A stretch of 42,698 nt of DNA from Lentilactobacillus diolivorans DSM 14421 (GTDB lineage: Bacteria > Bacillota > Bacilli > Lactobacillales > Lactobacillaceae), in assembly GCF_001434255.1 (NCBI RefSeq), contig NZ_AZEY01000053.1, forward strand, positions 1-42,698, given 5' to 3'. Under the pieces are notes generated by a model that was not told the origin of the DNA, did no database searches, and worked only from the letters and a program-made list of their open reading frames with translations. Below, one piece after another: positions 26,238-35,079 of the stretch. Numbering within the stretch: position 1 is the stretch's first letter; every line of letters begins with the position of its first letter. Made by a program: the position numbers and the translations under genes.

Positions 26238-26265
26238 GGCTGAGACAATGTGATTTTGTCCAGCC
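26238..26265 (+). terminator. Terminator-like stem after azlCD
   Basis: GGCTGAGACAA-TGTGA-TTTTGTCCAGCC, a member of the terminator module that accompanies the large hairpins; the following TGTCATCATGGCTATTGCC looks like a decayed family spacer, without a large hairpin. The rest of 26266-26467 shows no gene. Confidence 0.65.
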
Positions 26266-26467
26266 TTATTTTGTGTCATCATGGCTATTGCCTCACGTTA
26301 CTTTTGATGACGTGTGAACATTAGAACTAAATGATGGGCTAGGATAATTGTCAGTATTAGGGGTGGTTGTGGCGTTAAACATGAAAAATTCAAAGCGCGC
26401 AAGGGATGAGTCAATCATGTTAATGGTGATATCGGGATCATTGAATTAAGAAATTAACTAAAAATCC

Positions 26468-26496
26468 TTTACTTATTAAAAGTAAGTTGATATACT
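26468..26496 (+). promoter_or_regulatory. Promoter of the nitroreductase gene
   Basis: TTTACT (26468-26473), 17-nt spacer, TATACT (26491-26496). The -35 and spacer contain TTACTT-ATTAA-AAGTAA, a possible operator. The leader is about 35 nt. Confidence 0.65.
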
Positions 26497-26537
26497 TATA
26501 AGCATTGAATAAGAAATAAATAAAGCGAGGTATTACA

Positions 26538-27140
26538 ATGAAGGAACAACTTTTAGACTTAGCTAAGAAACGCCGTTCAATTTATGCATTAGGCCGTAAC
26601 GTTGAACAATCCCAGGATGATATTGCTAACTTGATTAAAGAAGATATCAAGTGGGCACCAACTCCGTTTAACAATCAAACAACCCGTGCCGTGATTTTGT
26701 TTAATGAGAATCACGAAAAGTTGTGGGACATTGTTGCAAAGCGTCTGAAGTCGGAGGTCCCAACTGAGGCTGCTTATCAAAAGACTTTGGAAAAGATTAA
26801 CGGCTTTAAAGCTGCTTTTGGAACGGTTCTTTTCTACACTGACGAAGAAATTGTTCATCGTTTTGAAAATGATTTTGCATTGTATGCTGATAACTTTGCT
26901 GATTGGTCGGAACAAGCGCAAGGAAATGCCCAATTTGCTGTTTGGACATCATTAGCTGAAAATGGTATTGGCGCCAACTTGCAACATTACAACCCACTGA
27001 TCGATGACCAAGTAAAGGAAGCCTTTAATATTCCTGATAGCTGGAAGCTCAGAGCGCAATTGGACTTTGGCTCAATTGAAGCACCGGCAGGGGACAAAGA
27101 CTTTATCGAGGATTCGGAACGGTTTAGGGTGTTAAAATAA
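26538..27140 (+). CDS. Nitroreductase family FMN-dependent oxidoreductase
   Basis: A 200-residue protein of the nitroreductase fold, subgroup of Hbn1/YdgI-like enzymes. The FMN-contact start KKRRSIYALGR (about 10-20), WAPTPFNNQTTRAVIL and the C-terminal LDFGSIEAPAGDKDF are family features. Such enzymes reduce nitro, quinone or other electrophilic compounds with NAD(P)H. AGCGAGG precedes the ATG. The gene stands alone with its own promoter. Physiological substrate unknown. Confidence 0.87.
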   Translation: MKEQLLDLAKKRRSIYALGRNVEQSQDDIANLIKEDIKWAPTPFNNQTTRAVILFNENHEKLWDIVAKRLKSEVPTEAAYQKTLEKINGFKAAFGTVLFYTDEEIVHRFENDFALYADNFADWSEQAQGNAQFAVWTSLAENGIGANLQHYNPLIDDQVKEAFNIPDSWKLRAQLDFGSIEAPAGDKDFIEDSERFRVLK

Positions 27141-27145
27141 CAAGA

Positions 27146-27600
27146 GTGGTCTAGCAAGCGGTTAGATTCCAGAACATAAGGCCCCTAAACCCAATATTCC
27201 TGAACTTGGAATGTTGGGTTTAGGGGCCTTATGTGGCCGGAATCTGCTTGCTAGACCACGTTTTCGACTAGATAACCAATACCGAGCCGAATATTCCTGA
27301 TTTTGGAATATGGGCAGTTACAAATGGCTTATATGTGCGGAATCTGCTTGCTAGACCACGTTTCGGCCAAGCAGCCAGCCCAGAATCCAAACCCTGATTT
27401 TGGAATATGGGCATTAATGGCTTATATGGCCGGAATCTGCTTCTGATTGGCTCTTTCCACACTTTAGTGAAATTTTGATGATGATTGTTAAACCGCAAAC
27501 TGAAAACGGAATAACTTGGCAAGTTCAACCAATTTTCATCTGATTTTATTTTCAATTATCACTTCATCATGGAAAGAGCCTTCTGATTCCACGTTTCGAA
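27146..27600 (+). repeat. Hairpin repeat array after the nitroreductase gene
   Basis: A full 114-nt hairpin (27146-27259) begins 5 bp after the stop: outer arms GTGGTCTAGCAAGC and GCTTGCTAGACCAC, bulge GGTTA, stem GATTCC/GGAATC, loop AGA/GGCC, apical stem starting ACATAAGG/CCTTATGT. Two right-half units follow; the first keeps the variable bases GCTAGACCAC, the second has CTGATTCCAC and is split by a MITE. Confidence 0.87.
27449..27580 (+). mobile_element. 132-bp MITE, ISL3-like ends, 8-bp target duplication
   Basis: Terminal inverted repeats GGCTCTTTCCA / TGGAAAGAGCC bound a 132-bp AT-rich element without a gene. The direct repeat TTCTGATT flanks it on both sides (27441-27448 and 27581-27588). 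GGCTCTT ends and 8-bp duplications are typical of the ISL3 family, so a transposase of that family elsewhere could mobilise it. Removing element plus one duplicate restores an intact repeat unit. Confidence 0.87.
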
Positions 27601-27629
27601 CACTAATCGATATCCAAGAATTGATAACA

Positions 27630-27664
27630 AAAGGTTGAGACAGTTTCACGTCTCAACCTTTTTT
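27630..27664. terminator. Bidirectional intrinsic terminator
   Basis: AAGGTTGAGAC-AGTTTCAC-GTCTCAACCTT followed by TTTT; in reverse it is also followed by a short T-run. It ends the DUF1694 gene (minus strand) and blocks read-through from the array. Confidence 0.8.
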
Positions 27665-27689
27665 CATCGGCTTCTCAATATCAATAAAG

Positions 27690-28070
27690 TTACAACAAAA
27701 TTCGCCGTTTGATTTTTTTATCTGGTGAAGCGATAACCAATCCAAAATCACCTGAATGAACCTCTTGTTCAACTCGAACACCATTTTGAACGAGAATGGT
27801 AAATTGATAATTTGATTGGACCGCAAGTTTCATAAATTTTGTAATAAGCGAGTCTGGCATTTTGCCGTTGATATACATTCGGTATTCGGGATAGTGGTCA
27901 ACAATATTTTGAACCATCTTAACGGTTTCAGGTTGACGCAATTGTTGAATGGTTAACGCCAAGGCAACGCGTTCACGAAAATTACCCAAAAATGCTCGTT
28001 TTTCGTCTGGTTTAAGTTCGGGCTGACCAAACATATGCTGCTTAATAAACTCTTCTGATTCATTTGCCAT
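27690..28070 (-). CDS. DUF1694 (YueI-like) protein
   Basis: A 126-residue cytoplasmic protein resembling the YueI/DUF1694 family: FGQPELKPDEKRAFLGNFRE at the start, LTIQQLRQPE, and a C-terminal DFGLVIASPDKKIKR. Function unknown. ATG 28070 is preceded by AAAGGAGCC; the frame extends nine codons upstream without a ribosome site. It stands alone, transcribed toward the terminator at 27630. Confidence 0.8.
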   Translation of the reverse strand: MANESEEFIKQHMFGQPELKPDEKRAFLGNFRERVALALTIQQLRQPETVKMVQNIVDHYPEYRMYINGKMPDSLITKFMKLAVQSNYQFTILVQNGVRVEQEVHSGDFGLVIASPDKKIKRRILL

Positions 28071-28261
28071 TACAGAGGCTCCTTTCATCCTGAACAATTA
28101 ACGCTACTATACCAGAGTATTCTGAAATTGTCTTGTTGTTAGAGGGCAGGCTGATATCGCAAAAATTTGATTGTGATTACTGAATGGCATAACTAAGCAG
28201 AACCTGATTTTTTGAATCGATTTCCAGCCTTTAAATTAACTACTTGGTTGGCAAAAGTACG

Positions 28262-29434
28262 TTATTGATACATATATTCCCTTGTCATTGGCAAATTGTG
28301 GCCTGATGGTCCCTTTGAAATGAGATATTGCATGACGTCAATATTGCCAGAACGAAATGAAGCGGCACATGCTTGGAGATACAAGTCCCACATTCGAGCG
28401 AACCGTTTATCAAACATATCTTCAACTTGGCCGCGGACATGATTAAAATTATCATCCCAAGTCTCAGTCGTTTTCTGATAGTGACGGCGCAATGATTCCA
28501 AGTCATAAATTTGCATGCCATTTTCAACGATGTGATCAAGATTTTCACTTAAGCCGGGAATGTAACCACCCGGGAAAATCCATTTATTGATCCAGCCGTT
28601 GAGGGCACCCCCTTGCTGACGGGTAATTCCGTGAATAAGTGCGGTGCCGTTGGGAGCTAAATAATTTGCGACACAATTAAAGTACTCACCAAGGTTTTCT
28701 TTGCCAACGTGTTCAAACATACCAACTGAAGTAATGTAGTCAAATTGGACATCACCCAACTCACGATAATCCATGAGTTTGACTTCGGCGACATCTTTGA
28801 GACCCAGCAAGTTAATTTTCTGGTTGACGTAATCATACTGTTCCTTGCTCAATGTAATCCCAACAACGTGAACGCTGTATTTTTCCGCTGCCCGCAGCAT
28901 TAATGTTCCCCAACCACAACCAATATCGAGAAGGGAACGGTGTGGCTTCAAATTTAGTTTTGCCAAAATATGATCGACTTTATTTTTCTGGGCAGTCTCT
29001 AAATCATCATTAGGGGTTTTAAAGTAGGCGCAGGAATAAGTCATTGTTTTATCCAACCAGAGCCGGTAAAAGTCATTACCAATGTCGTAGTGTTCTTGAA
29101 CATCTTTGGCACTTTCTTTTTCATCGTGTGAGACTTTTGGTAGATAATGAATGAATTTTTTGTTGTGAAAGAAGCTGTTGGGATTCTCGTAAGCGGACGT
29201 AATTAAGTCTTCAATACTACCATGAATATCAATTTTGCCATCCATATAGCCCTCGCCAAGAGCGGTTGACGCATTTTTAATGATTTGGCGGATCGGGATT
29301 GCTTCGTGAAATGTGATACCGACTTTTGGCGTGCCATTCCCATAGATTTCTGTTTTGCCGTCCCAATATGTAACCTGAACCGGAATTGTAAAAGCGTCTT
29401 TCAAAAATGATCGATAGAAGTGTTTTTCAAGCAT
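28262..29434 (-). CDS. cfa: Cyclopropane-fatty-acyl-phospholipid synthase
   Basis: A 390-residue SAM-dependent enzyme that adds a methylene bridge to unsaturated phospholipid acyl chains, a response to acid and other stress in lactobacilli. Family motifs: [23 protein letters not shown] site [23 protein letters not shown] and the FPGGYIPGL segment. ATG 29434 has GAAAGGGGAAAA upstream. Monocistronic; the 28071-28261 gap on its 3' side shows no clear terminator. Confidence 0.94.
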   Translation of the reverse strand: MLEKHFYRSFLKDAFTIPVQVTYWDGKTEIYGNGTPKVGITFHEAIPIRQIIKNASTALGEGYMDGKIDIHGSIEDLITSAYENPNSFFHNKKFIHYLPKVSHDEKESAKDVQEHYDIGNDFYRLWLDKTMTYSCAYFKTPNDDLETAQKNKVDHILAKLNLKPHRSLLDIGCGWGTLMLRAAEKYSVHVVGITLSKEQYDYVNQKINLLGLKDVAEVKLMDYRELGDVQFDYITSVGMFEHVGKENLGEYFNCVANYLAPNGTALIHGITRQQGGALNGWINKWIFPGGYIPGLSENLDHIVENGMQIYDLESLRRHYQKTTETWDDNFNHVRGQVEDMFDKRFARMWDLYLQACAASFRSGNIDVMQYLISKGPSGHNLPMTREYMYQ

Positions 29435-29482
29435 TAAATTTTCCCCTTTCAACTGGTGTCATATTTTGGCTGAATCATCAAG

Positions 29483-29641
29483 AAGCTGAAATAAGCGTTA
29501 TTTTAACCAGCTTTTTTGAACAATCGCAACTATTATTGAGCGAAAACATGAGAGAAAAGACAACTCTCTGGCGTCCAACTGGATCATCTCACAATTCAAC
29601 CTGCAGAGTAAACCTCTGGAAGTTAACCGCTTTTGTCTCAC
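29483..29641 (-). repeat. Degenerate terminator-plus-hairpin element
   Basis: AAGCTGAAATAA...CCAGCTTTTTT (29483-29517) is the terminator module, and 29548-29641 is a worn copy of the large hairpin (GAGAGAAAAGACAACTC on one side, GAAGTTAACCGCTTTTGTC on the other). The apical stem is disrupted. Orientation matches 30796-30975. Confidence 0.65.
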
Positions 29642-29697
29642 TCTGGATATTTCGCCATTCATATTTATTATACCTTTTAATCTAGGCGACTAAACAC

Positions 29698-29728
29698 TTG
29701 AATGTCAGGGCTGCAAAAATGTTATAAT
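29698..29728 (+). promoter_or_regulatory. Promoter of the TPR-like protein gene
   Basis: TTGAAT (29698-29703), 19-nt spacer, perfect TATAAT (29723-29728), about 80 nt upstream of the start codon. Confidence 0.55.
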
Positions 29729-29810
29729 TACGTTGAGACTTATTTCACAACTGTTTGGGATTGTGAACGATGATAATCTTAAACGTAATTATAATGTAGG
29801 AGGGCAAATT

Positions 29811-30734
29811 TTGAAGAAATGGATATGGGTTGTCATTACCATCATTATTGCAGGTTCGGTTGGTGGTTATGCATATGCTCGTCATAGTCAAAATGAAAAA
29901 TTATACGCGCAGGCAATGCAACGCGCCAGCCTTCAAATTTCAAATGAGAATTACCCGTCGGCTGAAACATCATTTACCAACGCCTTGAAACGTAAGCCAA
30001 GCGATACAAAAGCGAGTCGGCTGCTTAATCAGACCCAATCATTCATCGCTGCCAATGAATCGTTTGACAATCAGCAGTTTGGAACTGCGAAGGACAATTA
30101 TCAATCCGTTGCCAATACAAAAAAGGGTAACGAGCAACTAAAGGATCGGGCTCAAACGCGAATCGATACAATTAAAACCATTCAGGGCAATATGAAGACC
30201 TATAATAAGCTTTATGATCAGGCCTTGAACGAGAGTGGTGAGGGAAAGTACGTACAATCTAATAGTACTTTGGACAAACTCTTCGCTGACAAATCGATCA
30301 AGCAAACCTACTACACTAGCATTTTGACAAAAGCCAAGAAGCTGCAAAAGCAAAACAACAATGCAATCAGTGGTTCAACGTTTGATTCCGGGAGTAGTAC
30401 GGCTAGTTCAAGTAATGATTTTGAACAGTCCAATTCTAATCAGAATACGACTAACAATCCCAATGTTTCTTCCAGTAGCAGTGCTAGTCTGACTTCTTCA
30501 GAAAAGAAGGCAGCCAATGATTACAAAGGATCTAATGAATACACGGTTACTAAGAAGGATAAAGAGGTAAATGGTAAGCCGATTACCGATAACCAAATTA
30601 CCAAAGCCCGTCAAGAAATTAGCGCTGCCGGTGTTGATTCGAATGCCATGAGTGATCAAGATGTCCGAAACGTTATTAAGGGCGCCCATACTAATCACCA
30701 AACGATCCAGCAGTATGTTAAAGAAAAATACTAA
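29811..30734 (+). CDS. Membrane-anchored TPR-like extracellular protein, function unknown
   Basis: A 307-residue protein with one N-terminal membrane helix (about 4-23, no lipobox Cys). Two or three TPR-like helical repeats follow (YAQAMQRASLQISNENYPSA, FDNQQFGTAKDNYQSVAN, YDQALNESGEGKYVQS), then a Ser/Asn-rich linker (about 190-240), and a C-terminal domain of some 65 residues (KKDKEVNGKPITDNQITKAR to the end). I do not recognise the C-terminal domain. TTG 29811 has AGGAGGG at good spacing; the upstream TTG at 29733 has none. Orientation outside the membrane is inferred. Confidence 0.7.
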   Translation: MKKWIWVVITIIIAGSVGGYAYARHSQNEKLYAQAMQRASLQISNENYPSAETSFTNALKRKPSDTKASRLLNQTQSFIAANESFDNQQFGTAKDNYQSVANTKKGNEQLKDRAQTRIDTIKTIQGNMKTYNKLYDQALNESGEGKYVQSNSTLDKLFADKSIKQTYYTSILTKAKKLQKQNNNAISGSTFDSGSSTASSSNDFEQSNSNQNTTNNPNVSSSSSASLTSSEKKAANDYKGSNEYTVTKKDKEVNGKPITDNQITKARQEISAAGVDSNAMSDQDVRNVIKGAHTNHQTIQQYVKEKY

Positions 30735-30795
30735 GACAAATTGATTGGTATTACATCAGATTTGTATTTAACTAGGATTCATTCAAAAGGGGAGT

Positions 30796-30975
30796 GGGGG
30801 CTGAGACAAAAGTGATTTTGTCCAGCCTCCCATTTTTGTAATCACGACTATTACCAAGCCGAAACGTGAGATAAAAGGCAACTTCCTGCCGTACAACCGA
30901 ATTATCCGGATATTCAAGTCCGGAATATTCGGATAACCCAGTTGTACTCTGGAAGTTAACCGCCTTTTGTCTCAC
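30796..30975 (-). repeat. Composite terminator plus GGTTA-bulge hairpin, reverse orientation
   Basis: GGGGGCTGAGACAAAA-GTGA-TTTTGTCCAGCCTCC (30796-30830), then GTAATCACGACTATTACCAAGCCGAAAC broken into the family spacer and flank, then a 110-nt hairpin 30866-30975. Outer arms are GTGAGATAAAAGGC and GCCTTTTGTCTCAC; read on the minus strand it has bulge GGTTA, stem ACTTCC/GGAAGT and loop AGA/GGCA. It is almost the mirror image of 13459-13641. Confidence 0.88.
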
Positions 30976-31088
30976 TCTCCCCCTTTGATAAATCAACTAA
31001 CATTTCCTTGTTTGAAACCGGTTCACTAGAGTAGAATTAGGATCACCCAGAGGGAAAACTAAAATTGATTCGAGAAGGAGTGGGTTGT

Positions 31089-32138
31089 TTGTCGGTTTGG
31101 TCAAGATTTGTTAATAATGTGCCACTTAGAAGATTTGCTGTATTGATGCTCGCAATTTTGGTGCTTTACATTGTCAGAAGTATGATGAGTACGATTTTGT
31201 TAACTTTTATCTTTTGTTTATTGGTGGTTAAACTCACTAATTTGGTCAGACGGCATGTCAAAATTCCGTCACAAGTCATCGTTACCGTCCTGTATTTAGT
31301 GGTGATCTTGGCGCTGTATTATGCGATTACAATCTATATTCCGCGGATCGCGGAGCAAACCATTGGCTCAACCAAAGATATCATTGATTTTTATTCAAAT
31401 CCAAAGAACTTACCAGATGATAATACTTTAGATTGGGTAAATGAACTCATTAAACAGAGTAATATCATGGGACAAATGAAAAATGGTGTTTCTCTGATTT
31501 GGAAGTACATCACTGGAATTGGGACGATGGGTGTAACATTGTTTCTGTCAATGATTTTGAGCTTCTTCTTTTCAATTGAGAAAAAAACAATGGATACCTT
31601 TTCGAGAACGTTCCTGCAAAGCGATTTTGGCTGGTTCTTTCAAGACTTATATTTCTTTGGCAAGAAATTTGTTTCAACTTTTGGCGTGGTGATTGAAGCC
31701 CAGTTCTTCATTGCAATTTGTAATACGATTCTAACTACCATTGTGATGGCATTTATGCATTTACCACAATTAGCAGTGTTGGCACTAATGGTCTTTATCC
31801 TGAGTTTGATTCCGGTTGCCGGAGTTATTATTTCTTTTGTTCCGTTATCGCTGGTTGGGTACTCGGTTGGTGGTATTCAGGATGTCTTTTATCTGTTAAT
31901 TACAATCATCGTTGTCCATGCTTTTGAGGCTTATGTTTTAAATCCTAACTTTATGGCTTCACGAACGAATTTACCAATCTTCTATACGTTTGTTGTTTTA
32001 TTAATTGGTGAACACTTCTTCGGTATCTGGGGGCTGATCTGTGGCGTCCCAATTTTTACATTTTTCTTGGATATCCTAGGAGTTAAACGCCATGATGAAA
32101 CCGTTCCTGTACCAAAAGAACCGGATCCAAAAAAATAG
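31089..32138 (+). CDS. AI-2E family transporter (PF01594-type permease)
   Basis: A 349-residue membrane protein of the AI-2E family with about eight hydrophobic helices and the conserved C-terminal block NLPIFYTFVVLLIGEHFFG and WGLICGVPIFTFFLD. Family members include exporters of AI-2, sodium/proton antiporters and proteins of unknown cargo, so substrate is open. TTG 31089 has AAGGAGTG at the right distance; the TTG at 31065 lies upstream of it. A very strong hairpin follows. Confidence 0.87.
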   Translation: MSVWSRFVNNVPLRRFAVLMLAILVLYIVRSMMSTILLTFIFCLLVVKLTNLVRRHVKIPSQVIVTVLYLVVILALYYAITIYIPRIAEQTIGSTKDIIDFYSNPKNLPDDNTLDWVNELIKQSNIMGQMKNGVSLIWKYITGIGTMGVTLFLSMILSFFFSIEKKTMDTFSRTFLQSDFGWFFQDLYFFGKKFVSTFGVVIEAQFFIAICNTILTTIVMAFMHLPQLAVLALMVFILSLIPVAGVIISFVPLSLVGYSVGGIQDVFYLLITIIVVHAFEAYVLNPNFMASRTNLPIFYTFVVLLIGEHFFGIWGLICGVPIFTFFLDILGVKRHDETVPVPKEPDPKK

Positions 32139-32204
32139 CTGATAGGACTGGTTGTAACTTGCATTTTCCAGAAAATCGGTTGTCTTTTAAATCGTAATAT
32201 TAGT

Positions 32205-32260
32205 AAATAGGGCATTTTCCAAGTCAATATGAATTGGTTGACTTGGAAAATGCCCTATTT
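32205..32260. terminator. Long perfect hairpin, bidirectional terminator
   Basis: A perfect 23-bp inverted repeat (AAATAGGGCATTTTCCAAGTCAA and its complement is broken here only by a 10-nt loop). It lies between convergent genes: the AI-2E permease and the secreted-protein pair. The ATTT ends give short U-runs in both directions. Confidence 0.8.
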
Positions 32261-32304
32261 ACCGTGGCCTTAATGGCTGATGTTAACTAACTTTGTTTTG
32301 CACT

Positions 32305-33153
32305 TTAATACTTGCTCTTAATCTCAGCAGTTCCCAGATGCATCAAATAATTAGTTTTGCCAATCTGATAGCGACTCCCAATTTCAATTTTGCTGATATT
32401 TGTTGGTTCATTGGTTGCAGTAATTGGGGTTGCAGTGTATGCAAACAGCCGTTTGATGACGAGTCGATATCGATTGTTTCCCTTCTTATTAATTCGGGTA
32501 GTTTCTGCAAATTTTGGCTTGGTTTTAAAATATAAATCCAATTTCCCGTTATTTACCGAGTACGTTGCTTTTTGAATTTGAAGAGAATCGGTTGGCTTGG
32601 GTGCCAGCAGGCTGGTCATATTAACACTTTGAGAATACTCCAAATAGCCATTGGCAGTAATTTGAACCAAGGCTGCAGATTGCGTACTTGGATCGGCCGG
32701 CCAGACAGTCGTTTGCCATAGATTGCCATCAGCGACATATGAGCGATAAGCCCCCTTGGGATAGGATTTGTTAATCGCGTAAAAGTTGAGGTATGTGGGT
32801 TTGTGGACCCGTTTGAAATTCTTGGTGTTGGTAGAAATCCAATGGGTCCATTTGGTGGTGCTGTTATTCGCAATTAGTGGCTGGCGAATCTTATAGTTTA
32901 GCTGATTCGCATTTAAATCAATGTAACGCTTCTTATTGCGAGTAGTGACTCCTGCTACTTGAACAACAGTATTTTTAGGGATCGTCATTGAAATGGTTTT
33001 CTTGCTGTTATAGGTTTTGATCTGACGGGTTGTTTTTAAGAAGTTGTTTTTGGTAACTTTTAAGTAGGTATCGGCAGCCGCAACGTGGGTGGGGATGTTG
33101 AAGATAATCACAGCGCCCAGCATGGCACCAACTAACAAATGAATGATTTTCAT
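32305..33153 (-). CDS. Secreted protein, paralogue of the next gene, function unknown
   Basis: A 282-residue protein with a signal peptide (hydrophobic 6-22, cleavage near HVAAA). The mature part is basic and Tyr/Asn/Thr-rich with beta-type sequence. It shares with the gene upstream a set of blocks: TIPKNTVVQVAGVTT, QLNYKIRQPL, KRVHKPTYLNFY, GNLWQTTVWPAD, ANGYLEYS, GKLDLYFKTKPK and NRYRLVIKRL. I recognise no catalytic motif or anchor (no LPxTG), so it is probably released or bound non-covalently to the wall. AAGGGGAA precedes the ATG. It is the second gene of a two-gene unit. Confidence 0.75.
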   Translation of the reverse strand: MKIIHLLVGAMLGAVIIFNIPTHVAAADTYLKVTKNNFLKTTRQIKTYNSKKTISMTIPKNTVVQVAGVTTRNKKRYIDLNANQLNYKIRQPLIANNSTTKWTHWISTNTKNFKRVHKPTYLNFYAINKSYPKGAYRSYVADGNLWQTTVWPADPSTQSAALVQITANGYLEYSQSVNMTSLLAPKPTDSLQIQKATYSVNNGKLDLYFKTKPKFAETTRINKKGNNRYRLVIKRLFAYTATPITATNEPTNISKIEIGSRYQIGKTNYLMHLGTAEIKSKY

Positions 33154-33166
33154 GACATAATTCCCC

Positions 33167-34042
33167 TTAATTATCTAAATTAATTGATTCAGTTGTCATG
33201 TAGTAGTCCTTGTTGGCAACTGTATACTTTCCAGAAACCATGACGTAATCAACGTTTAATGGATCGGCAGGATTTTTTCCGTTTGAAATGTTAGTGACCG
33301 CATTTTGATACAGCCGATTAATAATCAGTCGATAGCGATAGTTGCCTTTTTTATGGAATTTGGTGGTTGCAATTTTTTTAGGCTTTGTCTTAAAGTACAA
33401 ATTGAGATGTCCTTTGTTAAAGTAGAGTGCCTTCTGGACTTTTGTTGTACTATCTGGTTTTCCACTGATACTGTAATAGAAGGGTGACTTGCTAAAATGT
33501 TCAAGATAGCCGTTGGTTGTCACTCGAATTCGATTGGCGGTCGCACTTAAATAATCGGCTGGTAATTGAGTGCCCTGCCAAAGATTACCATCATTACGGG
33601 CGATTCGTGATGCACCGGTTGGGAAAATGTGGTTACCTGGATAATATTTTAAATAAGTTGGCCGTTTGATCCGTTTAAAAAGAGTCGATTTTGCTGCAAT
33701 CCAAGCCGTGTAGCTGACAGTTGATTTGTGAGCCAAAAACGGTTTTCGGATGCTGTAGTTTAGCCCATCAACGGAAACTTGGAGATATGAATGACCACGT
33801 TTCGTGGTGGTTGTATAACCGGGCTGAAGAATCGTCCCTTTGGGAATGGTTACCTTGAACCGTTTAGTTGATGTCCCTTGAGTAGTAAGAATTTTTGCTT
33901 TAGTTAGGTAATAATGATGTGGTGAAACATTTATGTAACCCTTGCTAAGTTTGGTGGCCCTCGCGTCAGTCGTTTGCGAGGTGCTGCCCAACAAACACAG
34001 GCTGGCAGAAACGCCAAGTAAAATAGTCGTTAATTTTGTCAA
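33167..34042 (-). CDS. Secreted protein, paralogue of the downstream gene, function unknown
   Basis: A 291-residue protein with a signal peptide (TTILLGVSASLCLLG region). Blocks match the downstream neighbour in the same order: TIPKGTILQPGYTTT, GLNYSIRKPF, KRIKRPTYLKYY, GNLWQGTQLPAD, TNGYLEHFS, GHLNLYFKTKPK, NYRYRLIINRL. The pair arose by tandem duplication and has since diverged strongly. TTG 34042 is chosen because GGAGG and AAAGGA precede it; the upstream ATG at 34075 lies ahead of the ribosome site. No domain name can be given; surface-layer-like or adhesin-like roles are only guesses. Confidence 0.72.
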   Translation of the reverse strand: MTKLTTILLGVSASLCLLGSTSQTTDARATKLSKGYINVSPHHYYLTKAKILTTQGTSTKRFKVTIPKGTILQPGYTTTTKRGHSYLQVSVDGLNYSIRKPFLAHKSTVSYTAWIAAKSTLFKRIKRPTYLKYYPGNHIFPTGASRIARNDGNLWQGTQLPADYLSATANRIRVTTNGYLEHFSKSPFYYSISGKPDSTTKVQKALYFNKGHLNLYFKTKPKKIATTKFHKKGNYRYRLIINRLYQNAVTNISNGKNPADPLNVDYVMVSGKYTVANKDYYMTTESINLDN

Positions 34043-34248
34043 TTCCTTTGTATCCTCCCCATAGAAAGTATTCAATTCAAGTATACTTTAAACGCAGGTA
34101 TTAGGATATCTTGACGTTCGTTTTTGTCTTGTTTGGATAACCGAGAATGTCCAAACTGCTTTTTTCCGATTGGGGCTGAAATTCCGGTGGATTTGGTGTA
34201 AAATCTAATGAGTATATGACTAAGAGAATTTAGAAAGAGGTAATTATA

Positions 34249-34938
34249 TTGGCAAAACTTGTTTTAATTCGTCATGGTCAAAGTGAATGGAATTTATCTA
34301 ACCAATTTACTGGTTGGGTTGATGTTGATTTAAGCGAAGAAGGCGTTAAGCAGGCTATCAATGCTGGTAAATTAATCAAACAAGCCGGCATTCAGTTCGA
34401 CTATGCTTTCACTTCTGTTTTGACCCGTGCAATCAAGACATTACATTACGTATTGGAATACTCAGATCAACTTTGGATCCCAGAAGAAAAATCATGGCGT
34501 TTAAACGAGCGTCATTATGGTGCATTGCAAGGCCACAACAAGGCTAAGGCAGCTGAAAAGTATGGTGAAGATCAAGTTCATATTTGGCGTCGTTCATACG
34601 ATGTTTTGCCACCACTTTTGAGTGCTGATGACGAAGGTTCAGCTGTTCACGACCGTCGTTATGCCAACCTTGATCCACATATTGTTCCTGGTGGTGAAAA
34701 TCTCAAGGTTACTCTTGAACGAGTAATGCCATACTGGGAAGACAAGATTGCCCCATTATTGCTTGATGGCAAGAATGTGGTCATTGCCGCCCATGGTAAT
34801 TCATTACGTGCCCTTTCCAAGTACATCGAAAACATTTCTGATGAAGACATCATGAATCTTGAAATGGCAACCGGTGAACCAGTTGTTTATGATTTTGATG
34901 ATAAATTGAACGTTTTAAATAAGAAAAAATTGGACTAA
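34249..34938 (+). CDS. gpmA: 2,3-bisphosphoglycerate-dependent phosphoglycerate mutase
   Basis: A 229-residue dPGM, interconverting 3- and 2-phosphoglycerate in lower glycolysis. The phosphohistidine motif [10 protein letters not shown] (His9) is followed by [13 protein letters not shown], the [12 protein letters not shown] motif and the second His in [12 protein letters not shown]. The start is TTG with AAAGAGG upstream; a TAAAAT -10 box is near 34199. Length is normal. Codon use is more biased than in neighbours, as expected for a highly expressed glycolytic gene. The perfect terminator at 34980 follows. Confidence 0.95.
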   Translation: MAKLVLIRHGQSEWNLSNQFTGWVDVDLSEEGVKQAINAGKLIKQAGIQFDYAFTSVLTRAIKTLHYVLEYSDQLWIPEEKSWRLNERHYGALQGHNKAKAAEKYGEDQVHIWRRSYDVLPPLLSADDEGSAVHDRRYANLDPHIVPGGENLKVTLERVMPYWEDKIAPLLLDGKNVVIAAHGNSLRALSKYIENISDEDIMNLEMATGEPVVYDFDDKLNVLNKKKLD

Positions 34939-34979
34939 AAGCCTGGAGTAGGGTGGTAAATGCCCAGCTCTCAGATTTT

Positions 34980-35030
34980 AAATAATAAAAGCCAATATTC
35001 CGAATCTTGGAATATTGGCTTTTATTATTT
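34980..35030. terminator. Perfect 22-bp bidirectional terminator
   Basis: AAATAATAAAAGCC plus AATATTCC pairs exactly with the 35009-35030 arm around the loop GAATCTT. It lies between convergent gpmA and the ThrE-type gene, and AT-rich ends give U-runs both ways. Confidence 0.85.
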
Positions 35031-35079
35031 AACTGTTGGAAAAAAACATCTTCTGTCTCAATTTCAATTGGTTGAATAA

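Noticed and set aside
27641-27656. parS-like GTTTCACGT
   Set aside because: Only 10 of 16 positions match and the sequence is the loop and stem of an intrinsic terminator.
34949-34970. T-box-like AGGGTGGTA sequence after gpmA
   Set aside because: It lies 3' of a gene, lacks the following ACCGCG and the specifier stems, and no amino acid gene follows on that strand.
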